Shown here in pieces: positions 1 to 9,698 of a stretch of 64,000 nt of DNA; within the stretch, counting starts at the first letter, position 1, and each line of letters begins with the position of its first letter. The DNA is taken from the NCBI RefSeq assembly GCF_009817885.1, contig NZ_CP041764.1, positions 248,001-312,000 on the forward strand, given 5' to 3'. The notes beneath the pieces are model-generated. The model saw nothing but the letters and a program-made list of their open reading frames with translations, ran no database searches and had not been told where the DNA came from. The position numbers and the translations under genes were made by a program. Source of the DNA: Serratia rhizosphaerae. GTDB taxonomy: Bacteria; Pseudomonadota; Gammaproteobacteria; Enterobacterales; Enterobacteriaceae.

Positions 1-3000
1 TAGCCTTCCGCCGACCAGCGGCCCAGATCGCCAGTTTTGTACAGGCGTCCATAGGTTGGATGATAAATGAAGCGTTCTCGAGTCAGCGTTTCAGCCTGCC
101 AATATCCCTGAGCAACGCCGAGCCCACCGATATGTATTTCTCCGGTTACGCCGAAAGGACAAGCACTCCCCCACTCATCCAGCACCCACATCTGTTGATT
201 CGGCATGGCGACGCCATAAGGAATGCTTTTCCACCTCGCGTCTACCCGATCGATTTCATGCCAAATGGACCAGATGCTGCCCTCCGTCGCGCCCCCCAGG
301 CTCACCATCTTGCCGTCTGGTGATTGGGTTTTCAGGCGATGAGGCAAATTGAGCGGCAACCAATCGCCGCTCAACAGGAACAGCCGTAACCGGGTTAGCG
401 CCTGCGTCGCAGGTTCGACTTCGTCAACCAGCAGGCCAGCTAATTGCGGCACCGAGTTCCAGAGGGTCACGTCATGTAGGCGCAGCGCGGCCACCCAAGC
501 TTGCGGCGCTTTGGTCTCACGCTGGGAAGGGATCACCACACCGCCCCCCACAGCCAACAAACCAAACAGATCGTAAACGGACAGATCAAAGCTCAGCTCG
601 GACAGCGCCAGTATCCGGTCTTCCCGGCCGACCGACCAACGTTGGTTAACAGCCAGGATGGTATTGACCGCCCCCTGGTGATCGATCGCTACCCCTTTCG
701 CTTTACCGGTAGAGCCAGAGGTAAAAATAATGTAGGCCAGATCGTCAGCCCTGACGATCGGCCAGGCAACCTCCGTCGACGCACGTTCCTGCGCCGGCGC
801 CACTATCTCGTCGAACACTAAAATCGTGATATCCGAAGGCAACGCCGACAGCTCATGTGCCAGGTCATGACGTTGCTGAGCAGAGAGCAGCAAGATATCG
901 CACCGGGCTTGCTGCAGAATGTCGCGTATGCGCTCCCATGGCCATTCGATGTGCAACGGCAAATAAGCGCCGCCGCTTCTCATTATCCCAAGGGTTGAGA
1001 CGGCCTGCGCATACCCTTTCTCCAGCAGAATAGCGGTAATACGTCCCTTTTCGCCCTTGGTATGCCGCAATAGCGCACGCCCCAGCGTGTTGCTGTCCTG
1101 TTCCAGCCTGGCGTAGGTAAAGTGGCGTTCGCCTTCGGTTTCGATCACCGCAATGCGCTCGGCCGTTTGCGGCGTTTCCAGACTGGAAAGGAACAACCCG
1201 TGCAGCGTTTGCTCCGACACCGTACTTTGCGTGGCATTCCAGCGCATGACCGCTTCCGCATGTTCCGCCGGCAGTTCAGGCTGCGGGAATGACATGGTTT
1301 CCCAATCGTGTTCTGCCACCCATCGAATCAGAGAACAATAGCCTTCGTGCATGGCCTTGATGGTTTTCTCATCAAACAATTGTTCGACATAATCCCACTC
1401 GGCAACGAACCCTTCATCGTTTTCGTAGGCTTTATGGTCGAGCCACACCTGAGACGTTTGGGAGATTGCGTATTGAACGCCGCGATATCCTTCATTAAGC
1501 GGCAATTCAAACATGCTCGCTTTATTGTTCATGCCAAGCACGCTGGTCAGCACCACCGGCGCGATAACCGTATTGGCGGGCAGATTCCGCCGCTGTTTCA
1601 ACAAACGCTGTACGTCAATGCCGTCAAATAAATTATTATCGACGTCATTAAGCAAGGTGCGGTGGATAGCCGATAGCTGCTCGCTCATCGCAACGCCATT
1701 TTGACGTTGGTAATTGAACAGGCTTAAAACGGTAAAATCGCCAATAATTTGCTCGACCTGAGAATGTAACGGCAAACGGTTGAACAGCGTTAAATTAAGG
1801 CAAAGGCTCTCTTGACCAGACCAATAACATAACGTTCTGCTGTAGAGCTCAAGGATCAGAGCGGTCGGACTAATATTGAAGCGCTGGCATTTGTCGACGA
1901 TCTTTTGCCAGCTCGACATAGGTATCGTCGCAGACAAACGCCGGAAGCTCGGCTTATCGATCCTGGCGGGATGCGCGGCCAGCGGCAATCCGGCCTCCAG
2001 CGTATAATCATCGATTTTCTGCAGCCAATATTGCTGCGCCCGCTCAAATAATGCGCTGCCGCGCAGGCGCTCGTACTGCAGCTGATAATCGCGGTAGCTG
2101 ATGTCCAGCGGCGGCAGCGCCAGATTTTCGTCGTGATATAACGCAATCCACTCGCCGAATAATATTTCAAAACTGGTCATATCAATGATAATGGCATCAA
2201 AGCTGACATGCAGAAGGTATTTCCCTTGATACTCGCTCAGGAAAATATCGAATAGCGGATAACAATCTGGTTTGTAAACCTTGTGCGAGTACTCGGCGCG
2301 CAAAGCCAATAGCTCGTCTTCATTTTTCAGGGGGTGGTAGCCTATTTTGTAATGCGCTGCCGCACTTAAAAATCGCTGTTCTCCCTCTTCAAATACGGTG
2401 CGCAACGCAGGATGGCGTGCAATAAGTTGATTATAGGCACGCTCCAATTTGTCGTGATCAATATGGTCGAAAACAAATTCATTATAAATATGGGTAGAGA
2501 CCTCGCTGAGATCGAAACTTTTCATTCGTCCCAGATAATAAGATTGCTGAACATTATTCAGCGGGAAAGGATGGTACAGATGGGTCTCATCACATTGTGC
2601 AATCTGGTAGTCTTGGTAAAGAAAACTGCCGCGCCCGGCGGCCACCAATGGCGTTAACCTGGCCACATTTTTTCTTTCGAAAATATCTTTAACTTTCAGA
2701 TCGCACTGAAGCGTACCGTTTATGCGATTTACCAAGCGAATGGCCGACAGGCTGTTGCCTCCCAAAGCAAAAAAGTCGTCGGTAATGCCGATTCGTCCGC
2801 TTTCGCTCCCCAATACATCCTGGAATAGCTTGCACAGGCATCGCTGGAACTCGTTTCCCGGCGCTACGTAATGCGCTTTATCTTGCGCTTGTACCTGCGG
2901 CAAGGCTTTACGATCCACTTTGCCATTCATATTCAAGGGGATCTCAGGCAGGTACATATAAGCGCTGGGGAGCATGTAGTCCGGAAGCAGCGTCACCAGA

Positions 3001-5504
3001 TAATCCTGCAGTTGCTGGCGTGCCACCGGCGATTTGGCCTGATAATAGGCAACCAGGGACGCCTGTTGTTCTTCCTTGGCCGGCTGTAAATTTACAACAA
3101 CCTGCTGCATCCCGGGGTAGGTTCGCAAAACCGACTCTATTTCACCCAGTTCGATCCGATGTCCCCGCAATTTTATCTGGTTATCCCATCGGCTGAGGTA
3201 TTCAAATCTGCCGTCGGGCAAACAACGCACGCGATCGCCCGTCTTGTACATGATGCGACCGAACCAGGCTGACGGCGTGCTGGAACATATGTTCGGCAAA
3301 AAGCTTGCTTGCGTCTGACGTGCATTGCCGTAGTAACCGCGCGCAACGCCCAACCCCGAAATATACATTTCCCCGATCACGCCGGGAGGAAGTAAACGCC
3401 GCCGTTCGTCCAAGATAAAGCACTGGGTATTCGCTAGCGGGCGCCCAATGGTGACGCTATCAACCCCAGGCAACAGTTCATCCGCGGTAGACCAAACCGT
3501 CGTTTCGGTTGGCCCATACACATTCCACGCACGCTCGGTGTTTTCTGACAACCAACGCGCCACCGCATGCGGCACCGCTTCCCCACCGCACAATGCCCGA
3601 ACGGGTAGCGTTGTCTCGGCATATTGCTGCGCGACCTGATGCCAAAAAGAAGGCGTCCCCTGCATCAGGCTCACGGAATGACTCGCGATAAAGTGCGGCA
3701 AGTCATTATTCGCCAACAACGTCTTCTGGTCGGTTAATACCACCGTGGCGCCAAACATGAGCGGCATAAATATTTCCAGAGTTGAAATATCAAATGCCAA
3801 CGTAGTGATCGCCAGAAAACGATCCTGATGCGTCACAGACATGCGTCGAGAAATATCGCTGGCGATATTCACAAAGCTGCGATGTTCTACGGCAACCCCT
3901 TTAGGCTTACCTGTCGTTCCCGAGGTGTAAATAATATAGGCCAATGCTGAAGCCTCAGCCTGGGAGGGGAATTCGTTGCAACCGTCGGCCCCAGCGAAAG
4001 GAGAAGCGGCATATTCACGCCAATCCAAATAACTCAGCCCTTGCGGCAGGCTGCCGGCTGACTGAGCATGCGCACCGATGATTAACGCCGGCTGGGCATC
4101 GGCCAAAATAGAATAGGTCCTCACTACGGGCGCATTTTTGTCGATCGGAATATAGGCGCACCCCAGCTTAAGCACGGCCATCAGGCATACTGCCAACTCC
4201 GCCTCACGCGGCATCATCAAGGCAATTTTGTCGCCTGCCGCTACCCCATATTGCCGTTGCAGATAGTCGGCCAGGCGACTGGCCTGTTGCTGCAGCATTC
4301 GATAACTGAGCGTTTCATTTTTCGTTATCACTGCAGGGTGATCGTTAAGCGCCCGTGCCTGTTGTTCAAACATCCCGACGATAGTCTGTCTCGGATATTC
4401 ACATTGCGTGGCATTAATTTTCGCATAATAACGTTGGTAGCTATTTTCAGACACGCCGGTCAACGCATCTATATCCCCTTCATTACGCATGAATGTGGCG
4501 AGCGCCGCCATAAACTCATCGATATTTGCGGCTACAACGTCGAAAAATGGGTTTTCGCCGTAAAATTGCAAACTGAGCGTACAGCGCGTGCTGTTCCATA
4601 CGATCCTGATCGGGGCCGCTGCCGTGTCGACATCCCCCTCATCCATGATGACATCCACGCCAACCACAGATACAAAACGGCCGTCATGATGGGATTCGTA
4701 GAATGGGTTCGCCGAGTCCCCCTGCAGTACCCGCACTAACCAAGGAGAGAGCTCGGCGTATGTTTCCGTTCCGTTGAGTAACCGTAATACTTTGCTGCTG
4801 CGTTGCCTATCTTGCAATTGCAGTACATAAAGCCCAGGCCGCCGTGCGTTGAGCAGAAACTGCAACTGGAAAGCCAACAGCAAAGCCTGTTGCGGCTGCG
4901 CAACGCCATCGATGGTCCGTTGAACCACTGCAGCATCGTTAACGGCAGACACTTCATCCCTCAGGTTGAAGCAGCCATAACGCGGTTCATCGTTTTCCAG
5001 CGCTCGCTGCTCTTGCTGTACCCTCTGCTGGGCAACCAGCCAATCCGTAACTCGGTTTGGCCCTTCGGGCAGAGCAATATCCAGATCTTTCGCCTCACGG
5101 CTGAGCATGACCGCGCCATCGATGAACAACTCGCCCAACACCGTCTGCGACAACGCTCGGCGGGCTTCCCGCCACGGCAGCTCACGCTGAGCTAACGCCC
5201 TGATATTCCCGCCTTCTTCAGCATGAATCTGGAACAACACATTTTGTCGATCGGCGAAAACGGCTAACCGGACGATGGGGCCCCTCACCGAGGCGCTTTC
5301 TTCGAGACAGAGCTCATAGTCGATACGCTGATCGCCAACGTCGGAATAGCAAAAGAGGTTGTGCTGTGAACCTGTCCAGTGCGTTCGCTCAGCGTCGCTC
5401 AGACCGATTAAGTAGACAAAGTGGCCGGCATCCAGCAAGTAACGGACAATATGGCTGCGCAACGATTCTACGGTATGGTTGACAAGAATGTTCAGAATCT
5501 TCAT
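1..5504 (-). CDS. Nonribosomal peptide synthetase, A(Gly)-PCP-Cy-A(Cys), partial; probable althiomycin assembly line
   Basis: The gene starts at ATG 5504, 21 bases after the methyltransferase stop, and is still open at the window edge (1834 codons visible). Residues 1 to about 365 match no domain I recognise. Adenylation domain 1 follows (A3 core YIIYTSGTTGKPKG near residue 520, A10 core NMNGKVDRKAL near 856). The carrier domain has LGGNSL with the phosphopantetheine Ser918. Next is a heterocyclisation domain: D1103, D1108 and S1111 form the Cy signature DxxxxDxxS in place of the condensation HHxxxDG. A second adenylation domain (YIIFTSGSTG near 1590) is cut by the window end. Pocket residues read by eye are DILQLGVVWK for A1, close to the Gly code, and DLYNLSLIWK for A2, the Cys code. 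Inference: Gly is loaded, joined to Cys and cyclised to a thiazoline/thiazole, as at the start of althiomycin. Oxidase, later modules and thioesterase would lie outside the window. Confidence 0.93.
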   Translation of the reverse strand, partial: MKILNILVNHTVESLRSHIVRYLLDAGHFVYLIGLSDAERTHWTGSQHNLFCYSDVGDQRIDYELCLEESASVRGPIVRLAVFADRQNVLFQIHAEEGGNIRALAQRELPWREARRALSQTVLGELFIDGAVMLSREAKDLDIALPEGPNRVTDWLVAQQRVQQEQRALENDEPRYGCFNLRDEVSAVNDAAVVQRTIDGVAQPQQALLLAFQLQFLLNARRPGLYVLQLQDRQRSSKVLRLLNGTETYAELSPWLVRVLQGDSANPFYESHHDGRFVSVVGVDVIMDEGDVDTAAAPIRIVWNSTRCTLSLQFYGENPFFDVVAANIDEFMAALATFMRNEGDIDALTGVSENSYQRYYAKINATQCEYPRQTIVGMFEQQARALNDHPAVITKNETLSYRMLQQQASRLADYLQRQYGVAAGDKIALMMPREAELAVCLMAVLKLGCAYIPIDKNAPVVRTYSILADAQPALIIGAHAQSAGSLPQGLSYLDWREYAASPFAGADGCNEFPSQAEASALAYIIYTSGTTGKPKGVAVEHRSFVNIASDISRRMSVTHQDRFLAITTLAFDISTLEIFMPLMFGATVVLTDQKTLLANNDLPHFIASHSVSLMQGTPSFWHQVAQQYAETTLPVRALCGGEAVPHAVARWLSENTERAWNVYGPTETTVWSTADELLPGVDSVTIGRPLANTQCFILDERRRLLPPGVIGEMYISGLGVARGYYGNARQTQASFLPNICSSTPSAWFGRIMYKTGDRVRCLPDGRFEYLSRWDNQIKLRGHRIELGEIESVLRTYPGMQQVVVNLQPAKEEQQASLVAYYQAKSPVARQQLQDYLVTLLPDYMLPSAYMYLPEIPLNMNGKVDRKALPQVQAQDKAHYVAPGNEFQRCLCKLFQDVLGSESGRIGITDDFFALGGNSLSAIRLVNRINGTLQCDLKVKDIFERKNVARLTPLVAAGRGSFLYQDYQIAQCDETHLYHPFPLNNVQQSYYLGRMKSFDLSEVSTHIYNEFVFDHIDHDKLERAYNQLIARHPALRTVFEEGEQRFLSAAAHYKIGYHPLKNEDELLALRAEYSHKVYKPDCYPLFDIFLSEYQGKYLLHVSFDAIIIDMTSFEILFGEWIALYHDENLALPPLDISYRDYQLQYERLRGSALFERAQQYWLQKIDDYTLEAGLPLAAHPARIDKPSFRRLSATIPMSSWQKIVDKCQRFNISPTALILELYSRTLCYWSGQESLCLNLTLFNRLPLHSQVEQIIGDFTVLSLFNYQRQNGVAMSEQLSAIHRTLLNDVDNNLFDGIDVQRLLKQRRNLPANTVIAPVVLTSVLGMNNKASMFELPLNEGYRGVQYAISQTSQVWLDHKAYENDEGFVAEWDYVEQLFDEKTIKAMHEGYCSLIRWVAEHDWETMSFPQPELPAEHAEAVMRWNATQSTVSEQTLHGLFLSSLETPQTAERIAVIETEGERHFTYARLEQDSNTLGRALLRHTKGEKGRITAILLEKGYAQAVSTLGIMRSGGAYLPLHIEWPWERIRDILQQARCDILLLSAQQRHDLAHELSALPSDITILVFDEIVAPAQERASTEVAWPIVRADDLAYIIFTSGSTGKAKGVAIDHQGAVNTILAVNQRWSVGREDRILALSELSFDLSVYDLFGLLAVGGGVVIPSQRETKAPQAWVAALRLHDVTLWNSVPQLAGLLVDEVEPATQALTRLRLFLLSGDWLPLNLPHRLKTQSPDGKMVSLGGATEGSIWSIWHEIDRVDARWKSIPYGVAMPNQQMWVLDEWGSACPFGVTGEIHIGGLGVAQGYWQAETLTRERFIYHPTYGRLYKTGDLGRWSAEG

Positions 5505-5525
5505 GGATATTACTCTTTTGGGTTA

Positions 5526-6437
5526 TCAGGGTTTTACCGCCACGAGGATCGGCAACACGCCGCGTGAGCTGTAGTTGATATCTTTAACCGTGAACCCTGC
5601 CTGGGTTATCTGTTGTCTGATCTCTGCTTCTGAAGTGAAATTAAGGTAGGTAGCCTGAATAATGTCGCCAAAGATCGCAAACTCCTGCAAAAGGTCCGCC
5701 ATTGGCGTTTCATATTTATCCCACTCACCGGTGGGCGCGTTCTTTTCCGGCGGTGGCGTGAGGAAACTGAGCAACAAGGTTCCCCCTGGTTTTAATGCCT
5801 CGAAGAACCGACGATACAAAGCCACCAGCCTGTCCGGGTCAGACTCATACATATTCAGGCCGTTACTGGTAATCACATCGAAAGCGTTTTTTTCTTTTAA
5901 CTCCCAGGCATTCTGCTGCGAGAATCGGCAACGGTTCGCCATGCCAACGCGTTTGGCCTTTTCGTTGGCGTGATAAAGTGACTCCGGGTCAAGATCAATG
6001 CCGGTCAATTGCACCGCGCCATGGCCGCTGTAATCCAAATCCAATAAATCATCCATCACGCCGCACGGGATTGAAGCCAGGGTCTCCGCCTGCGTAATCA
6101 ACTCAGCCAGCAAGGTCTGATAACGGTAGTAACGCTCGCGCGCCCGGCACAGCAACGAGCGATTCAGAAGCCAGTCTTCCAAAACATGTTCGGCGGGTTT
6201 TCCGGCGGGATGCTGGAAAATGTAAGACGTCCAGTAGCCATTGAGGCCGCGGTTATGCAGGAGGAAACGACCAAGCTCAAACTCCGTCAATTGATCGACC
6301 AGTTCAAGATTTCTCTCTAATGGAAGAATAAGCGAATTGCTATTTCGTAAACGCGCTTTTATTTCATCGGCCAACATTTTTGTTTCAGTCAAATAGGCCA
6401 ATTTAGAATGTGTTTTATGCGAGGCGAAACTATCCAT
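5526..6437 (-). CDS. SAM-dependent methyltransferase of the NRPS cluster
   Basis: About 303 residues. The C-terminal two thirds have a class I Rossmann methyltransferase pattern: a motif-I-like stretch IPCGVMDDLLDLDY without the classic GxGxG, an acidic motif II (GIDLDPESL), FDVITSNGLNMYE around motif IV, and LKPGGTLLLSF for the post-motif strand. The helical N-terminal 100 residues probably cap the substrate site. Upstream in-frame codons exist (TTG 6464, ATG 6449), but ATG 6437 has GGAG six bases before it, so I chose it. It lies between the diiron oxygenase and the NRPS in one operon. If the product is althiomycin-like, O-methylation of the pyrrolinone enol is the obvious job. That is inference; the sequence does not distinguish O- from N- or C-methylation. 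Confidence 0.82.
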   Translation of the reverse strand: MDSFASHKTHSKLAYLTETKMLADEIKARLRNSNSLILPLERNLELVDQLTEFELGRFLLHNRGLNGYWTSYIFQHPAGKPAEHVLEDWLLNRSLLCRARERYYRYQTLLAELITQAETLASIPCGVMDDLLDLDYSGHGAVQLTGIDLDPESLYHANEKAKRVGMANRCRFSQQNAWELKEKNAFDVITSNGLNMYESDPDRLVALYRRFFEALKPGGTLLLSFLTPPPEKNAPTGEWDKYETPMADLLQEFAIFGDIIQATYLNFTSEAEIRQQITQAGFTVKDINYSSRGVLPILVAVKP

Positions 6438-6451
6438 ACCCATCTCCATGA

Positions 6452-7408
6452 TTAAATTATCCAACCAATATTTTCGAATCCCTGGCGCACTATCGGCGAA
6501 TTCAGAATGCCGGTGCGTTTCAAAGCCATTAGCACGTTTTTAACAATGGGGACATCAGGCGTCACTTCAAAACCGCGATAAACCTTATTGATTGACTCCC
6601 GGCTGGCTTCGCAATCATGAGTTATCTTCGATAACAGCTCAATGTTAAACTGTTTCTCTGATTCAACATTCAAATACATTTTTACGAAATCAGCGATCTG
6701 CCCGCCGATCATCGCCTGATCGTTTTCATCCAACCTCGTCCAGATATAGCCAAGTAATTCGAGAAAGAAAATATAGTGTCTGGACTCATCGTTCATATGG
6801 TCATTAACATAGTATTTAATCGATGGATGAACGCCGTCACTATTAAAGAACTCCACCAGCTCTCTCACCAGGGTCGTTTCGAAAATGCACACCGCAATGA
6901 TCTCGAAAATGTCATGGCAGCGCTCAGGTAACCGTTTCATCACCTCTGTAACGGCCACATAGGCGTCAGAATCCGGGTAACTCAGCGCACCGAGATCGGC
7001 ATCATGCTCTCTAAGTTGATTGATCATATGTCTGGCGATATAAACATGGTAATACTCATCGATGATGACGGTATAGGCATTCAATTTAATCTGTTCGTCG
7101 AATTTGACAGCGAGATCGCCGTAGATAATTTTATTGCATGCTGAGTTAATGAGTTTGATCTCAAGATTAACGATATCATTGAGGTATTTAAACAATGACT
7201 GAGTAAGTATTTTCGACTTCCTCTCATTGTCCATGCCGCTCATCATGTCAGCCAAAAATATCGGCTGATTCTCCTCGGGGAAAAATGCGCCAGGAATAGT
7301 AAAGTCGATAAATTTACCGGGGCGGGTTCTTATTGATGCGCGCTGTTCCCATTTATCAGTATAGGCGGCAGACAAACCGCCCTTCGAAACCATGGTTTCA
7401 TTTTCCAT
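6452..7408 (-). CDS. AurF/CmlI-type non-haem diiron N-oxygenase
   Basis: 318 residues from ATG 7408, which has TGGAG seven bases upstream; the earlier in-frame ATG at 7435 has no such site. Two copies of the AurF-family iron-binding signature E-x(28-37)-DExxH are present: a Glu followed 33 residues later by DEYYH, and a Glu in IFETT followed 29 residues later by DESRH. AurF and CmlI oxidise aryl amines to nitro groups, and relatives act on carrier-bound amines. Beside an NRPS whose first module selects glycine, the likely role is N-oxidation of the glycyl amine to the oxime found in althiomycin. Both iron-ligand sets look intact. Base composition is visibly more AT-rich than the core genes at the right of the window, as expected for acquired DNA. 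Confidence 0.88.
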   Translation of the reverse strand: MENETMVSKGGLSAAYTDKWEQRASIRTRPGKFIDFTIPGAFFPEENQPIFLADMMSGMDNERKSKILTQSLFKYLNDIVNLEIKLINSACNKIIYGDLAVKFDEQIKLNAYTVIIDEYYHVYIARHMINQLREHDADLGALSYPDSDAYVAVTEVMKRLPERCHDIFEIIAVCIFETTLVRELVEFFNSDGVHPSIKYYVNDHMNDESRHYIFFLELLGYIWTRLDENDQAMIGGQIADFVKMYLNVESEKQFNIELLSKITHDCEASRESINKVYRGFEVTPDVPIVKNVLMALKRTGILNSPIVRQGFENIGWII

Positions 7409-7506
7409 AGATATTCTCCAGATGAAGGAATACATGTATTTAAAAAAGTCATGCCGAGCCCGGCCAAATATAAATATTTAGCCGGGGGGCACGCGAAAAC
7501 GATTAT

Positions 7507-8688
7507 TTATTCTTCAGCTTTGCTTGGGGATGCCACGATACTCAACATAGACAACAACACGACAACGCCTATCACACTCGCCATCACATAGCTCATTTCC
7601 TCCGGCCGCCCGATAAAGACGTAGCTGGCCATCCCCGTGATAGCCACAACCAGCAGCGAGCGCATGCTCATGATATAGGAGGCCGCCACACCATAAATTT
7701 CCGGGTAGACACTCATGGAACGTGCGAACAGCGTCGGATAGCAGATAGAAAAACCAAAGCAGAACAGGCTCATCAGCAGGGTGATCGCCCAAGGCGTTGT
7801 CGCCGTCAGTAGAGCTAGAATGCTGACGATGGCTAACGCCATACCGATTTTCTCAGCGCGCCGATCGCCACCAAACGCGGCGATAATACGGGCGGAAAAG
7901 AGGCTGGGGATTGAAAATGACGCCACGATAATAAAAAAGTGAACGACAAATGCCGACAGCGAGAACGCAAAGGTTTCACGGTAAAGAAAAGCACTGGAAG
8001 CGATGAATACCATATAAGCAGCGAAGAAAAGTGAAGGAATCAACGATAATCGCATGAATTGGAAACTCGCCGTCAGCCGGGCATAGCTTCCCACAATGGC
8101 TTTGAGATCGAATGGCGTTTTTTCTTTCTTCGTTTCCGGCAGGAACAACAATTCCAGCAGTACCGCCGCTGCGGTGATCACCGCGACAACCGCATAGTTT
8201 CCTCTCCACCCCCAATGCTCATTAATCCAACCACCGGCGATCGGCGCTAGCGACATGAAAATCGAGATACAGGCATTAACCAGACCGATCATGCTGTACA
8301 TGGCCGCCCCTTGATAACGGTCTGCGATGATCGCGTAAGCCACTACCACCGGCGTGCAAGCCCCCAACCCCTGAATAAAGCGGGACAACATCAAAAGATC
8401 GATTGAAGTGGCGTAGGTACATCCCAGAGCACCTAACAGCATGATAGCCCCACCGATCAACATGGTTTTGCGTCGACCAATCGACTCTGACAGTGGGCCA
8501 TAAATCAACGCGCCAAACACAAATCCCAAGAAGTTATAGGTGATCGTACGCTGAATATGCCCTTCAGAAACACCAAAACTGGCGGCCATATCCGGAAAGC
8601 TGGGAACAGACATATCCACTTCAATACACCCAGCCAACAAGGAAACTACAAGGATAAAAGGTAAAGGTACCCATCTTCCTGCCAACAT
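7507..8688 (-). CDS. MFS drug-resistance transporter, Bcr/CflA type; probable self-immunity exporter
   Basis: A 12-helix major facilitator. The loop between helices 2 and 3 carries the MFS motif A-like GPLSESIGRRKT, and the N-terminus has the Bcr/CflA pattern EVDMSVPSFPDMAASFGVSE. ATG 8688 is preferred over ATG 8694 and the earlier start at 8721 because GGAG lies seven bases before it and only one before 8694. It is the first gene of the minus-strand cluster, 98 bases ahead of the diiron oxygenase. A transporter of this kind leading an antibiotic NRPS operon normally gives the producer export and resistance; that role is inferred from position and family. In the Serratia althiomycin cluster, as I recall it, alb1 is an MFS resistance protein. 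Confidence 0.88.
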   Translation of the reverse strand: MLAGRWVPLPFILVVSLLAGCIEVDMSVPSFPDMAASFGVSEGHIQRTITYNFLGFVFGALIYGPLSESIGRRKTMLIGGAIMLLGALGCTYATSIDLLMLSRFIQGLGACTPVVVAYAIIADRYQGAAMYSMIGLVNACISIFMSLAPIAGGWINEHWGWRGNYAVVAVITAAAVLLELLFLPETKKEKTPFDLKAIVGSYARLTASFQFMRLSLIPSLFFAAYMVFIASSAFLYRETFAFSLSAFVVHFFIIVASFSIPSLFSARIIAAFGGDRRAEKIGMALAIVSILALLTATTPWAITLLMSLFCFGFSICYPTLFARSMSVYPEIYGVAASYIMSMRSLLVVAITGMASYVFIGRPEEMSYVMASVIGVVVLLSMLSIVASPSKAEE

Positions 8689-9257
8689 ATCCATACTCCA
8701 ACAGAAGATTAAGCCAAACACTAAAAACCATGTAAAAACTAGGTGCTCGCTCGTTATATGTAAATAGCTTTAATGAATAAAGAGCGTAAAATGATGCGTT
8801 ATGTGATGAATGTCGCATAAAGCGAGATCTGATAGACAGCACAACCTTAGTACCGTGTAGCTAAAATTATAAAAACGCATAATTGGTATGTAGAGCCCCA
8901 AAAAAACTAAAAGCAAAGTATTAAAAATGCTCAATGAGTTGCATCGCAGCAGTGAAAATTTCGGCGTGCTATTTAAGGTGTGATTTATTAATAAACAAGA
9001 AACTAATGAAACCTAAGGAGTCAAAATAAAAAGTTTCAATTTCTGTTCTGGATTATCACGGAAAATTATCAATACTTTAAAAACTGATTATGAATTTAAT
9101 ATTAGGTTCCTAACCAATAAATCCATATACTCATTGAAAATAATTTGTAACGAGTAGCCATAGTGAACTCTTAATTAACATCCATAATTGATTTAGTGGT
9201 CAACAAAAATGACCCTGACCCCGCATATGATCCAGTCATAATCAGGAATAACCGGCT
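8689..9257. other. AT-rich intergenic region upstream of the NRPS operon
   Basis: No convincing gene on either strand. It must hold the promoter of the minus-strand cluster. The DNA is markedly AT-rich, a common feature of horizontally acquired junctions. A 13-base sequence TCCATAATTGATT at 9181-9193 recurs at 9756-9768, bracketing the transposase and methylase relics. Confidence 0.6.
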
Positions 9258-9443
9258 TCATTCTGGCTGCATATTCTGGCAACCTGCAGATTTTTCGGCA
9301 AACTCGGAGGGCGTCATCTAGCCCAGCGCTGAATGGGGACGTCTCTGGTTATATGCCTCTATTTTGCACCTTGCATCCTCCAGAGACATGAACCAGTTCT
9401 CGTTCAGGCATTCCTGCCGCAACCTGCCGTTGAAGGACTCGAC
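9258..9443 (-). pseudogene. IS3-family transposase (OrfB) C-terminal relic
   Basis: The minus strand reads VESFNGRLRQECLNENWF, then MSLEDARCKIEAYNQRRPHSALG, a stop, and MTPSEFAEKSAG. This is the rve integrase C-terminus of IS3-family OrfB, whose members normally read HSALGYMTPSEF. A TAG interrupts the frame exactly at the Tyr position, and sequence upstream of VESFNG is lost. It is a dead fragment with no complete IS ends. Confidence 0.82.
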
Positions 9444-9474
9444 GAGAGATTGTTTTATCTTGAACCGCCTTATT

Positions 9475-9698
9475 GACAAACCTCTGGATATAGTATCCCT
9501 TTTAAGCTTGATGAATACATTCGCATGGCCGGATTAGCCCGAAGCATAAAGGGAAAATTTTTAATCTCGATAAACGATATATCAGACATGCAGGAATGCT
9601 TCTCAGGGCTTCATATGAGAAGTGTCAGTCTGACATATTCGCTGGGTAAAGGTGCTAAAAAAGCGAGTGAGTTACTGATCGCAAATTTTCCCATTTAA
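9475..9698 (+). pseudogene. D12-class DNA adenine methylase, C-terminal relic
   Basis: The plus frame reads GYSIPFKLDEYIRMAGLARS, then IKGKFLISINDISDMQECFS and GLHMRSVSLTYSLGKGAKKA, ending at a TAA. This matches the C-terminal end of phage Dam-like D12-class adenine methylases (a MAxLA...GKxxISxND..M motif followed by a YS.GK stretch). The catalytic DPPY half is missing, replaced on the left by the IS3 relic. It is probably left over from an older phage at this site. Confidence 0.72.
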
